Part shown: positions 9,066 through 16,884 of the stretch, piece by piece
Layout: every line of letters starts with the position of its first letter
Position numbering within the stretch: the stretch's first letter is position 1
NCBI RefSeq assembly: GCF_001613405.1
Contig: NZ_BDCH01000013.1
Span: 124,001 to 188,000, forward strand
Direction: 5' to 3'
Length of the DNA stretch: 64,000 nucleotides
From: Nocardia crassostreae
Lineage (GTDB): Bacteria; Actinomycetota; Actinomycetes; Mycobacteriales; Mycobacteriaceae
Made by a program: the position numbers and the translations under genes
The notes under the pieces: generated by a model
Told to the model about the DNA's origin: nothing
The model's database searches: none
The model's input: only the letters and a program-made list of their open reading frames with translations

Positions 9066-10774
9066 TTCGCATGCTGCTGCGCGTACTCGGCGACGAGTAC
9101 GCCCGGCCGGTGCGCCGCACCGTGGCCCTCATGACCGTCACCGCCATCGCCGAGGGCCTGTCCTACGCCCTGCTGGTCCCGGTACTGCGAGAACTGTTCG
9201 GGCCCAAACCTGCCGAGGTCAGGCCCGCGCTGATCGCCTTCGGAATCGCGGTCGCGGCGTATGCCGTGCTGCGCTATCTCAGCGATCTGTCCGGCTTCCG
9301 CGTCGGCACCACACTGCTGCGCGGTATGTACCACCGCCTGGGTGATCACCTGGCCCGCCTGCCCCTGGTCTGGTACAGCGCCGACCGCGTCGGGCAGGTG
9401 TCGGTGCTCGCGAGTCGCGGTGTGCTGCAGGCGATGAGCGTGATCGCCCACCTGCTCTCGCCGTTCATCTCCGCCTGCGTGACTCCGCTGACGATCGTGG
9501 CCGTCATGCTTGCCTACAACTGGCAGCTCGGACTGGCCGCGCTCATCGCCGCACCGCTGGTGGCCGTGATCCAGGCGTGGACGGGCCGGTCGATGGCCGC
9601 CACCGACGCCCAGCGTCACGAACGCGATCGGGACGCCGCGGGCCGGGTCATCGAATACCTACAGGCGCAACCGGTCCTGCGCGCCGGTGGCCGGACCACC
9701 GAACGCTTCGGCCTGCTCGACGACGCCCTGCGTGAGGTCCAGCGCGCCTCCCGCGCCCCGGCCCTGTCGGCCCTGCCCGGCATCGTGGGCCTGACGCTGG
9801 CGGTGCAGGTGGTGTTCACCGCGCTGCTGGCACTGGGCGCCTATCTGGCACTCGGCGGAACCATCGGCACCGCGGAGGTGCTGGCCATTCTGGTGCTGGC
9901 CGCACGCTGCGCCGAGCCGCTGCTGTCGCTGGCGGATATCGGCGGCAAACTGCGCAGCGCCCGCGCGGAGCTGGTCCGGCTCGACGCACTCCTGTGCACC
10001 GCACCGCTGCCCGAAGCCGACCGGCCGCTCGAACCGGCGGACCACAGCGTGGAATTCGAATCCGTCACCTTCAGGCAGAACGGACGCACGATCATCGACG
10101 ATCTGACGCTGTCGGTCCCGGCGGGTCAGCGGCTCGCCGTGGTCGGCCCGTCCGGCGCGGGCAAGAGCACCCTGCTGCAACTGCTCGCCCGCTTCTACGA
10201 TGTCGACTCCGGCGCGATCCGAATGGGCGGGGCCGATGTGCGATCCATCGGCGCCGAGGCATTGATGCGCGATATCGCCATCGTCTTCCAGAACGTCTAT
10301 CTGTTCGACGGCACCATCGAGGAGAACGTCCGCCTGGGCCGCCCCGACGCCTCGGTGGCCGAGATCCGCGCGGCGGCGACCGCGGCCGGACTCGACGACG
10401 TGATCGAACGACTGCCCGGCGGCTGGGACGCGCACGTCGGCGAGGCCGGTGCGCTGCTGTCCGGCGGTGAGCGCCAACGCGTTTCGATTGCCCGCGCCCT
10501 GCTGAAGAATGCCCCCGTCGTACTCCTGGACGAGGTGACCTCCGCCCTGGATCCGGTGAACGAGGCGGCCGTGCACGCGGGTATCGAACGCCTCATGGCG
10601 GGCCGGACCGTGGTGCTGGTGGCGCATCGGATGCGCACCGTGCAGCGCGCCGACCAGGTCGTCTTCCTCGACGGCGGCCGCATCGCGGAACTCGGCACAC
10701 ACGAGGAACTGCTGGCCCAGGGCGGCCGCTACGCCGATTTCTGGAACATTTCCCTGGCGACCTCGACCAGTTAA
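9062..10774 (+). CDS. ABC half-transporter (membrane domain plus ATPase), second subunit
   Basis: A 570-residue partner of the preceding gene, beginning in its last four bases (ATGA overlap). The N-terminal membrane domain is followed by an ATPase with Walker A GPSGAGKST, Q-loop VFQNVYLF, signature LSGGERQRVSIARALL, Walker B VVLLDEVTSALDP and switch His in VAHRMRTV. Both ATP sites of the predicted heterodimer therefore look catalytically complete, unlike many asymmetric exporters. The gene's 3' end overlaps the convergent TetR gene by four bases. Confidence 0.85.
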   Translation: MIRMLLRVLGDEYARPVRRTVALMTVTAIAEGLSYALLVPVLRELFGPKPAEVRPALIAFGIAVAAYAVLRYLSDLSGFRVGTTLLRGMYHRLGDHLARLPLVWYSADRVGQVSVLASRGVLQAMSVIAHLLSPFISACVTPLTIVAVMLAYNWQLGLAALIAAPLVAVIQAWTGRSMAATDAQRHERDRDAAGRVIEYLQAQPVLRAGGRTTERFGLLDDALREVQRASRAPALSALPGIVGLTLAVQVVFTALLALGAYLALGGTIGTAEVLAILVLAARCAEPLLSLADIGGKLRSARAELVRLDALLCTAPLPEADRPLEPADHSVEFESVTFRQNGRTIIDDLTLSVPAGQRLAVVGPSGAGKSTLLQLLARFYDVDSGAIRMGGADVRSIGAEALMRDIAIVFQNVYLFDGTIEENVRLGRPDASVAEIRAAATAAGLDDVIERLPGGWDAHVGEAGALLSGGERQRVSIARALLKNAPVVLLDEVTSALDPVNEAAVHAGIERLMAGRTVVLVAHRMRTVQRADQVVFLDGGRIAELGTHEELLAQGGRYADFWNISLATSTS

Positions 10775-11445
10775 CGCCGCGCCGAGTTCGGCAGCATCCC
10801 ATCGACAATGGCCGTCAGGCCCGCCCGATGCGATGCGCGCGTGCTGAGCTCGGCGCAGCGATCGGCGACCGCCGCAATGTGCGGATAAGCGCCGGGCGCC
10901 AGATCGGCAATGGCTCGATCACGATAGACAGCCTTGCCCGTCTGCGCCCGGCGTCGTTCGCTGTTCACCCGGATGATCAGATTGCCGACGATGTAGTACC
11001 AGAGCGTGCGATACACGTCGACGGCTTCCTCGGGCGTGCACCCGCATTCGACGGCCGCGCCGATCATGTTCTCGACGAACCAGAGCGCGGCGGGCGCGAA
11101 CAGATCGTCGGCGGTCAGCACCTCGATGATCCACGCCCGCTCGGACAGCAATTCGTAGAGCAGCACCGCCGTGGCAATGAGCCGCTCCCGCGGATCCTCC
11201 GGCAATTCCGGCCGCGGAATGGTCTGCGCGTGCGCCTCCAGCACCCGCAGCAGCAACTCGTCCTTGTCGCGCACGTGGTAGTACAGCGCCATCGGCGCAC
11301 TGCCCAGCTCGCTCGCCAGCCGCCGCATGGAAAGCTTCTCCGGCCCTTCGGCCGCCAGAATCCGATCCGCCGCGGCAATGATCGCCTCCAGCGACAAGCG
11401 CGGCGGTCGGCCTGCGCTCTTCACGCGCTCTCCGTCAACGGGCAT
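10771..11445 (-). CDS. TetR-family regulator
   Basis: A 224-residue repressor-type protein. The N-terminal helix-turn-helix reads LSMRRLASELGSAPMALYYHVRDKDELL, and the long C-terminal half resembles the TetR_C ligand-binding domain of tetracycline-type repressors. The ATG at 11445 has GGAGG eight bases upstream. It converges on the ABC pair (four-base overlap) and follows another tetR gene by 37 bp on the same strand. Control of the transporter pair is plausible from position only. Confidence 0.85.
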   Translation of the reverse strand: MPVDGERVKSAGRPPRLSLEAIIAAADRILAAEGPEKLSMRRLASELGSAPMALYYHVRDKDELLLRVLEAHAQTIPRPELPEDPRERLIATAVLLYELLSERAWIIEVLTADDLFAPAALWFVENMIGAAVECGCTPEEAVDVYRTLWYYIVGNLIIRVNSERRRAQTGKAVYRDRAIADLAPGAYPHIAAVADRCAELSTRASHRAGLTAIVDGMLPNSARR

Positions 11446-11481
11446 CCGTCCATCCTCCCCGATGCGAACGGCCGTGGGCCG

Positions 11482-12084
11482 TCACCCCGGGAGGCCATGT
11501 CCGGGGAGGAATTTGCGCGCGGCGAATCGCACGGTCGCATCCCAGTCCTGTGGGTGCAGGTGCCCGCGGACGCTGGTGAAATGGTCGGCCAGGCCGGTGA
11601 TGGTGGACCACAGCACGGTCACGATCATGGCCGGATCGTCGGCGGAGTCGGGCCGGATGCGCTCGACGGTGCGCAGGATGAGATCGTAGGCGCGGGCCGC
11701 GGCGCGGACCAGCTGGGATCCGGTCTCCTCGTCCATGTCGACCCCCGCGCCCAGCACCGACCAGACATTGAGTTCCCGGCCGTACACCTGGTACATCTCG
11801 AGGTACTCCGTGGCGATGGCGGCGAACAGATCCTCCGGGTCGGGGGTTCCGGCGCAGAGCGGTTCGATCTTCTCGACGAAGGCTTCGAGCCGCTCGGCGT
11901 ACAGCGTCGCGTAGAGCGCTTCCTTGGTGGCGAAGTAGGTGTAGACCGTCCCGGGGCTGATGCCCGCGCCCTTGGCGACATCGCGCATTTGCAGTGCCGC
12001 ATAGACTTTTTCGGTCAGCAGCCGCCGTCCGGCGGCCACGATATCGCGCCGCCTGGTTTCGCGGTCGGCCCATTTGGTGACCAT
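11482..12084 (-). CDS. TetR-family regulator, probable repressor of the SDR/ligase operon
   Basis: A 200-residue TetR-type protein with N-terminal DNA-binding helices (VAKGAGISPGTVYTYFATKEALYATL) and a variable ligand domain. It lies directly downstream of the SDR and acyl-CoA ligase genes on the same strand, 48 bp after the ligase stop. A near-palindrome TGAACCGGGTTC sits 13 bp upstream of its start, and a matching TGAACCGCGTTCA sits in the SDR promoter region. This supports auto-regulation and control of that operon, as an inference from shared sites. Confidence 0.87.
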   Translation of the reverse strand: MVTKWADRETRRRDIVAAGRRLLTEKVYAALQMRDVAKGAGISPGTVYTYFATKEALYATLYAERLEAFVEKIEPLCAGTPDPEDLFAAIATEYLEMYQVYGRELNVWSVLGAGVDMDEETGSQLVRAAARAYDLILRTVERIRPDSADDPAMIVTVLWSTITGLADHFTSVRGHLHPQDWDATVRFAARKFLPGHGLPG

Positions 12085-12096
12085 TCACCGCCGTCC

Positions 12097-12110
12097 TGAA
12101 CCGGGTTCCA
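12097..12110. promoter_or_regulatory. Operator-like palindrome upstream of tetR
   Basis: TGAACCGGGTTCCA contains the perfect palindrome GAACC-G-GGTTC. It lies between the ligase stop and the TetR start. The same core (TGAACCG-n-GTTC) occurs at 14746-14758 in front of the SDR gene, so the TetR protein encoded at 11482 is the natural candidate binder. Confidence 0.55.
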
Positions 12111-12131
12111 TTTCGCGTCCCGAGTGGTCTA

Positions 12132-13754
12132 TCACGAGAGGTCGTGGGGTTGCAGCAGGGATCGCAGCGCGCCCCGGTCCAGTTTGCCGGTCGGGTTCCG
12201 CGGAATCTCGGTGACGACGCGGATCTCGCGTGGGCGCTGATATCGAGACACCTTGGGTCGCAGGTACTCCTGCAACTGTTCGGCATCGACTGCGCTACCC
12301 GCCGCAGGCACTGCGAATGCCGCCAGTCGCTGGCCGAACTCGGCGTCGTCGACCCCGATCACCGCGACATCACGCAATCGCGGGTGTGCGGCCAAGACCT
12401 CCTCCACCTGCTGCGGGTAGACGTTCTCGCCACCGGAGACGATCATGTCGTCCGCGCGGCCGACAATGAACAACCGCCCGTGCGGATCCAGGTACCCGAG
12501 GTCGCCGCTGTCGATCAGGCCGTCGACACGGTGCTTGTCGCCGCCGCCGGAGTACCCGGCGAATCCGAGCCCGCCCCCGACGAAGACGTGTCCGGTCGTC
12601 CCGGCCGGGACCCGGCGGTGCGCGTCGTCGAGAATGCGCACCTCGGTTCCCAGGACCGGGCGGCCGACCGTACCCGGTGCGTCGCGCAGATCCTCGGGCG
12701 TGGCCAGCGCGCCGATCCCGACCTCCGAGGATCCGTATCCGTTGTAGAGCAGGGCGCCGAACTCGCCCACGGATTCCGTGGCGAGCGTCGGGCTCAACGG
12801 CGCCGCTCCGGACAGCACGACCCGCAGTGACGACAGGTCGAACCCCGCGCGAAACTCGCTGGGAACAGCGAGAATTCGTTGCAGCATGACCGGCACCACC
12901 GCCAGCAGTCGCACGCGACGCCCGGCCACCGCGGCCAAGGTCTCGACCGCATCGAAACGGCGGCGCAGCACGAGCGTGCCGCCCAGCGCGATGCCCAGCA
13001 GCGTCATCCCGAGCCCGAAGCCGTGGAACATGGGAATACTCACCGCAACAACGCTTCCCGTCCGCAGCCCGGTGCGGCGCAGCAGGCTCGCGGCCGTCCC
13101 GGTGACGGATGTGACCTTCGGCGCGCGTGGCACGCCCTTCGGTGTCCCGGTGGTCCCCGAAGTCAGAATCACCAACCGCCCGGCCGGAACTCGCGCCGGG
13201 GCCCGCAGTCCGCGCCGCCGCCACGCCTCGGCGGATTCCCCGTCGTCCTCGCGCGCGTCCAGGCATCGCAGCACCGGACCGTCGTATCCGGCCGCGCGCA
13301 GCATCGGCTCGCACTCCGCGTCGCACACGACCGCGGCGACCCGGTGCCGTGCCATGGCGCGGGACAGCGCCTCGGTGTGGAATTCGGTATTCAACAGCAC
13401 GGTGTCCGCGCCGGTCGTCAGCGCTCCGAACAGTCCCGCCACGAAATACCGGCTGTTGCGGCACATCACCGCCACCGCGGACCCCGGGCCGACGCCGTGC
13501 TCCGAGCGCAACCCACCGGCGACGCCCGCCGCGAGCGCCGATAGTCCCGCGTAGTCCAGCTGGCCCAGATCGTCCTCGATCGCGGTGCGATCGGGCCACC
13601 GTGCCGAGGAAATAGCCAGCAGCACAGCGGGATTAGCCCCATTGTCGAGAAGCGCCAGGCCCATGCGCAGCAGGGGCTTCGGCGCGACCGGCCAGAGCAC
13701 GCGCGATCGGATCAGCGAAACGCCCAGTGCCAACTCGGTTTCGAGAGCCGTCAT
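12132..13754 (-). CDS. AMP-dependent acyl-CoA synthetase (FadD-like)
   Basis: A 540-residue adenylate-forming ligase that should activate a fatty or other carboxylic acid to its CoA thioester. Seen motifs are the P-loop LTSGTTGTPKG, IPMFHGFG, YNGYGSSEVG, DSGDLGY, VSGGENVYPQ and the terminal PTGKLDR lysine. It resembles the ligase half of the fusion at 2804-4882 but lacks the SRPBCC domain. Its start overlaps the SDR stop by four bases, so the two are translationally coupled and may act on the same acyl substrate. Confidence 0.88.
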   Translation of the reverse strand: MTALETELALGVSLIRSRVLWPVAPKPLLRMGLALLDNGANPAVLLAISSARWPDRTAIEDDLGQLDYAGLSALAAGVAGGLRSEHGVGPGSAVAVMCRNSRYFVAGLFGALTTGADTVLLNTEFHTEALSRAMARHRVAAVVCDAECEPMLRAAGYDGPVLRCLDAREDDGESAEAWRRRGLRAPARVPAGRLVILTSGTTGTPKGVPRAPKVTSVTGTAASLLRRTGLRTGSVVAVSIPMFHGFGLGMTLLGIALGGTLVLRRRFDAVETLAAVAGRRVRLLAVVPVMLQRILAVPSEFRAGFDLSSLRVVLSGAAPLSPTLATESVGEFGALLYNGYGSSEVGIGALATPEDLRDAPGTVGRPVLGTEVRILDDAHRRVPAGTTGHVFVGGGLGFAGYSGGGDKHRVDGLIDSGDLGYLDPHGRLFIVGRADDMIVSGGENVYPQQVEEVLAAHPRLRDVAVIGVDDAEFGQRLAAFAVPAAGSAVDAEQLQEYLRPKVSRYQRPREIRVVTEIPRNPTGKLDRGALRSLLQPHDLS

Positions 13755-14626
13755 CGCGACTCACCCCCGAGCGCGGCATCGGTGTCCCGGGTGTGCCGCG
13801 CCCACAGCGTCATGAGGGCGGCCGTCGGCCCGGGCAGCGCCGTCGATCCCACCTCGGCGGGCCACACCCACCACGGGGCGATGGCTCGGGGACGCCGCAC
13901 GATCGCCCGGGACACAATGCCCGCGGCCTCGCCGGGATACAGTCCGGGCAGCATGCGCATGATCGGCGTCGGCGCACTCATCCGGGTATAGATCAAGGCC
14001 ATGTACACGGTGCTCACCGCGATCCCGTCGGCCGCTAATTCCGGTGCGACACTGCGCAACCAGACGTCGAACGCCCCCTTCGACGCCTGATACGCCCCCC
14101 ATCGCGGCCCCGGCGCGATCCGCACCCCGATGGTCGAGATATTCACGATCTGCCCGCTCCCGCGCTCGCGCATCAACGGCAGCAGGCCCAGCAACAACCG
14201 AATCGGCCCCAGATAGTTCACACCGATGGTGCGCTCGAAATCATGAAATCGGTCGTACTGCAAATGCAATGACCGTCGCATCGACTTCCCGGCATTGCTC
14301 ACGATCACATCCGGCGCCCCGTGCCGATCGGCAATGGTTTTCACCAACTCCTCGACCGCCGCCTCATCCGACAGATCCGCCGCATACGCGAACGCCACAC
14401 CGCCCGCGGTCTCGATCTCGGCGGCGATCTCGTCCAACCGCTCGCCGGACCGCGCCACCAACAGCACGGTCGCCCCCGCCTCCGCAAGACTGCGCGCGGT
14501 CGCTTCCCCCAATCCGAACGACGCCCCGGTGACCAATACCGTCTTCCCCGATATCCGTTCCCGCAATCGTCCCGGGTCTGTCAGCCGGCCCGGGTTCACC
14601 AATCGATCCAGCGCCACCCGGGGCAA
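13751..14626 (-). CDS. Short-chain dehydrogenase/reductase
   Basis: A 291-residue SDR enzyme: the Rossmann motif TGASFGLGEA, NAG, a serine in NIST and the catalytic YQASK are all present, so it should be an active NAD(P)-dependent oxidoreductase. It is first in an operon with the acyl-CoA ligase. The N-terminus is uncertain. The only in-frame start upstream of the fold is a TTG at 14626 with a weak ribosome site, while a better ATG at 14645 reads MSELHPVAP in another frame. A one-base loss in the C run at about 14616-14622 would join the two, so a small 5' frameshift is possible. Confidence 0.82.
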   Translation of the reverse strand: MPRVALDRLVNPGRLTDPGRLRERISGKTVLVTGASFGLGEATARSLAEAGATVLLVARSGERLDEIAAEIETAGGVAFAYAADLSDEAAVEELVKTIADRHGAPDVIVSNAGKSMRRSLHLQYDRFHDFERTIGVNYLGPIRLLLGLLPLMRERGSGQIVNISTIGVRIAPGPRWGAYQASKGAFDVWLRSVAPELAADGIAVSTVYMALIYTRMSAPTPIMRMLPGLYPGEAAGIVSRAIVRRPRAIAPWWVWPAEVGSTALPGPTAALMTLWARHTRDTDAALGGESR

Positions 14627-14726
14627 CCGGATGCAACTCGCTCATCAGCGTACCCCCGGAGCCGGAGAACCCACCGATTAGTCAGGAAAATACCAGGTCA
14701 ACATGCGTGTCATCATTGACTCACCG

Positions 14727-14761
14727 TTCTGAACGCCATTCGAATTGAACCGCGTTCAGAA
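14727..14761. promoter_or_regulatory. Nested inverted repeats in the SDR operon promoter region
   Basis: A perfect 9-bp inverted repeat, TTCTGAACG (14727-14735) and CGTTCAGAA (14753-14761), encloses 17 bases. Nested in its right half is a second palindrome, TGAAC-CGC-GTTCA (14746-14758), matching the site upstream of the tetR gene at 12084. The region lies about 100 bp upstream of the SDR start. The rest of the 295-bp gap to the next gene shows nothing else I can name. Confidence 0.6.
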
Positions 14762-14921
14762 TGGAGGTAACAGATAACTTCTGTCAATCCTTCGGCGCGA
14801 ACCGGTGCGTGTCGTGGGGCCTGGAGACCGCTGCGGGGTTGCATCCGGTACCGGGGTACAGGCTTAGCATCGAATGGCGGGGTTCCGAACGAGGTTCGCC
14901 GCCGTACAGGAGGTGCGGGTC

Positions 14922-15251
14922 ATGGCCGATTCGTGGGTGGTACCGGAGGCGTGCACCCTGCCGACCGCGCAGCAGCCGCTGCGGGTGGCGGAGTTCGACG
15001 CGCTGTTCCGCAGTGCGGTGCGACGGGTGGAGCGGGTGTCGCCCACCTGCTTGCGGCTGGAACTCGACGCCGCCGTGGAGGCCGAGGCGCGGGAGCTGGC
15101 GGCCCGGGAATCGGCGTGCTGTTCGTTCTTCACCTTCGGATTCGCCACGGCGGGACCGGCATTGGTGTGGATGGATATCGAGGTACCGGCCGCCCGCGTG
15201 GATGTGCTTGATGGGCTGGCGGCGCGGGCGAGCGCGGGCGGGTCGCGGTGA
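14922..15251 (+). CDS. Small Cys-Cys protein coupled to a MerR regulator
   Basis: A 109-residue protein with a conspicuous ESACCSFFTF segment near its middle, which suggests metal or thiol chemistry. I cannot place it in a named family with confidence. The ATG at 14922 was chosen because GGAGG lies eight bases upstream; a longer frame begins at 14874. It overlaps the MerR gene by four bases (GTGA), so both are made from one message. The pairing suggests the small protein works with, or is controlled by, the metal- or stress-sensing regulator. Confidence 0.65.
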   Translation: MADSWVVPEACTLPTAQQPLRVAEFDALFRSAVRRVERVSPTCLRLELDAAVEAEARELAARESACCSFFTFGFATAGPALVWMDIEVPAARVDVLDGLAARASAGGSR

Positions 15252-15688
15252 GCGGCCTGCGGACCGGCCGGGTCGCCGCGGCCGCGGGGGTGAATATCCA
15301 GACCCTGCGGTACTACGAGCGGCGCGGACTGCTGGCCCGGCCCGAGCGTTCGCCGGGCGGGCACCGGCTCTATCCGGAACGGGCCGTCACTCTGCTGCGG
15401 GTGATCAAGGCCGCTCAGCGAGTGGGATTCACCCTCGACGAGATCGCGGATCTGCTCGCGGCCAGCGGGTTCGATGTCGGGGGCCGCCCCGGCGCGGGAC
15501 TGCGGGCCCGCGCCGAGGCCAAGCTGACCGAGATCGACGCCAGGCTCGACGAGCTCACCGCTGTTCGGGACACGCTGCGCGCGGCCCTGGACGCGGGGTG
15601 TGAGGATCTGCTCGTGTGCAGTGAAATGCCCGCCTGCCCACTGCCTTTCAGCCGCGAGAGTTCAGGTTCCGCTGCAGCAGGGGGATGA
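15248..15688 (+). CDS. MerR-family regulator, mercury-sensor-like C-terminus
   Basis: A 146-residue MerR-type regulator: winged helix with IQTLRYYERRGLL and the GGHRLYPE wing, then a dimerisation helix. The C-terminus reads CEDLLVCSEMPACPLPF, similar to the mercury-binding end of classical MerR (two Cys spaced around the CPL motif). The first metal ligand, Cys82 of classical MerR, has no counterpart in the GFDVGGRPG loop. It may therefore sense another metal or a thiol signal. The GTG start overlaps the small Cys protein, and the 3' end overlaps the convergent dienelactone hydrolase by 41 bp. Confidence 0.8.
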   Translation: MSGLRTGRVAAAAGVNIQTLRYYERRGLLARPERSPGGHRLYPERAVTLLRVIKAAQRVGFTLDEIADLLAASGFDVGGRPGAGLRARAEAKLTEIDARLDELTAVRDTLRAALDAGCEDLLVCSEMPACPLPFSRESSGSAAAGG

Positions 15689-16271
15689 GCCGGTCCCAAT
15701 GTTTCCGGAGTCCGGCGGGATCGAAGGCCGCGGTGTCGGCCATGGTGAAGCCGTGCACCGTGCCGGGGTAGACCTCGGCGGTGTAGCGAGCCGCGGCGTG
15801 GTCGAGGGTGCGGCGGAGTTCGGCGACGGCCTCGGGAGGCATGGAGGCCGGATCGTTGTCGGCCAGACCGACATAGAGTTCCGCGCCGGTTCGTGCCGCG
15901 AGCAGGTGGGGGCTGTCGGGTGCGTCGGCCACGAGCGGACCGGGGTGGAAGCAGGCGACGGCAGCCACCTGGTCGGAATGGGCTGCGGCGGTGGTGATCG
16001 CGAGGGCCGAGCCCATGCAGTAGCCGATGATCGCGATGGGTCCGGGGCGGACTTCCGGTCGGGTGGTGAGGAATTCGAGGTAGGCGGTCGCATCGCGCGC
16101 GGAACGGTCGGGGGTGAGCTCGTCGAGCAGGGGCGCGATCTTGGCGAAGAAGGGTTCGCGTTGCTCGGCGCGGGTCAGGTCGGGGATCGGTAGCACCGGG
16201 GCCCGGCCGTGCCGGTAGAACAGATTGGGGACCAGCACGTAGTAACCCGCCGCGGCAATGGTGCGGGCCAT
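15648..16271 (-). pseudogene. Dienelactone hydrolase-family protein, N-terminally truncated
   Basis: The 207 residues cover most of a dienelactone hydrolase: the family's Cys nucleophile in IGYCMGSAL, an Asp near LADND and the His in GTVHGF are all present. The family is usually about 240 residues. Homology begins only at MARTIAAAGYYVLVPN, so the first strand and the MDIFG-like segment are missing. An ATG exists at 16271, but just upstream the sequence becomes the middle of an unrelated MFS gene on the other strand. The promoter and N-terminus have been lost or misassembled. Confidence 0.7.
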
Positions 16272-16290
16272 ATCGCCGCCGGATTCCTCG
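16262..16290. other. Junction where two divergent genes both lose their 5' ends
   Basis: Left of about 16271 the minus strand encodes a dienelactone hydrolase from about its thirtieth residue. Right of about 16275 the plus strand encodes an MFS transporter from its late helices (IAAGFLGTSLPVGWAL). Two truncated 5' ends meeting head to head are expected from one deletion spanning a divergent promoter, or from an assembly misjoin. The join is GC-rich (ATCGCCGCCGG). Confidence 0.6.
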
Positions 16291-16769
16291 GCACGTCACT
16301 ACCGGTCGGCTGGGCCCTGACCCAGATGGCAAGTTCGAGCATCGACAGCAAGGCGGTGATCGCCCGGCTGAGCTGGATCGGGCCGATCGTGCTGGCGGGC
16401 GGTCTCACGCTGGTCGCCGTTCTGCAGCACGAGAACCCCGGCGCGCCGGTCATTGCTGCCTGGGCCGCCGAATACGTGATCGCCGGAGCGGGCATCGGCA
16501 TGGCCATGCCGCACCTCACGGCAGCGGTCATGGCCGCCACTCCCGATCCCGATCAGGCCGCGAAGGCCTCGGCCGCGCTCAATACCGTCGGCCTGTTCGC
16601 CTTCGCGTTCGGCTCCGCCCTCGGTGGCGCACTGCTCAACCTGGGACACGTCTCGCTCGCCCGCTCGGCGCACAACCTGCTGTTCACCCTTGCCGCCCTG
16701 GCCCTGGCGGCGACCCTCGCCGCCGTCATGGCACGACGCGCCGACGCCGATTACGCGGGTACTCGCTGA
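16272..16769 (+). pseudogene. MFS transporter, C-terminal fragment
   Basis: The fragment encodes about 165 residues with four or five hydrophobic helices (for example WIGPIVLAGGLTLVAVL and NTVGLFAFAFGSALGGALL) and a GAGIGMAMPHLTAAVMAATP loop. This is the last third of a drug-exporter-type MFS permease. The open frame continues back to 16209, but that part is antisense to the hydrolase. It ends 115 bp before the fatty acyl-AMP ligase gene. Before truncation it could have been the exporter of the adjacent lipopeptide locus, which is position-based inference. Confidence 0.65.
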
Positions 16770-16884
16770 TCCGTCATGCTGCGTCCGCGCAGGTCACGGC
16801 TCGGCGCTGCTCGGCGCGTCGCGGAATCAGATTTCGGGACCGGGCACTAGCTTGGCCCTGTCCTTTCCCTATGCGGAGGTGTCG

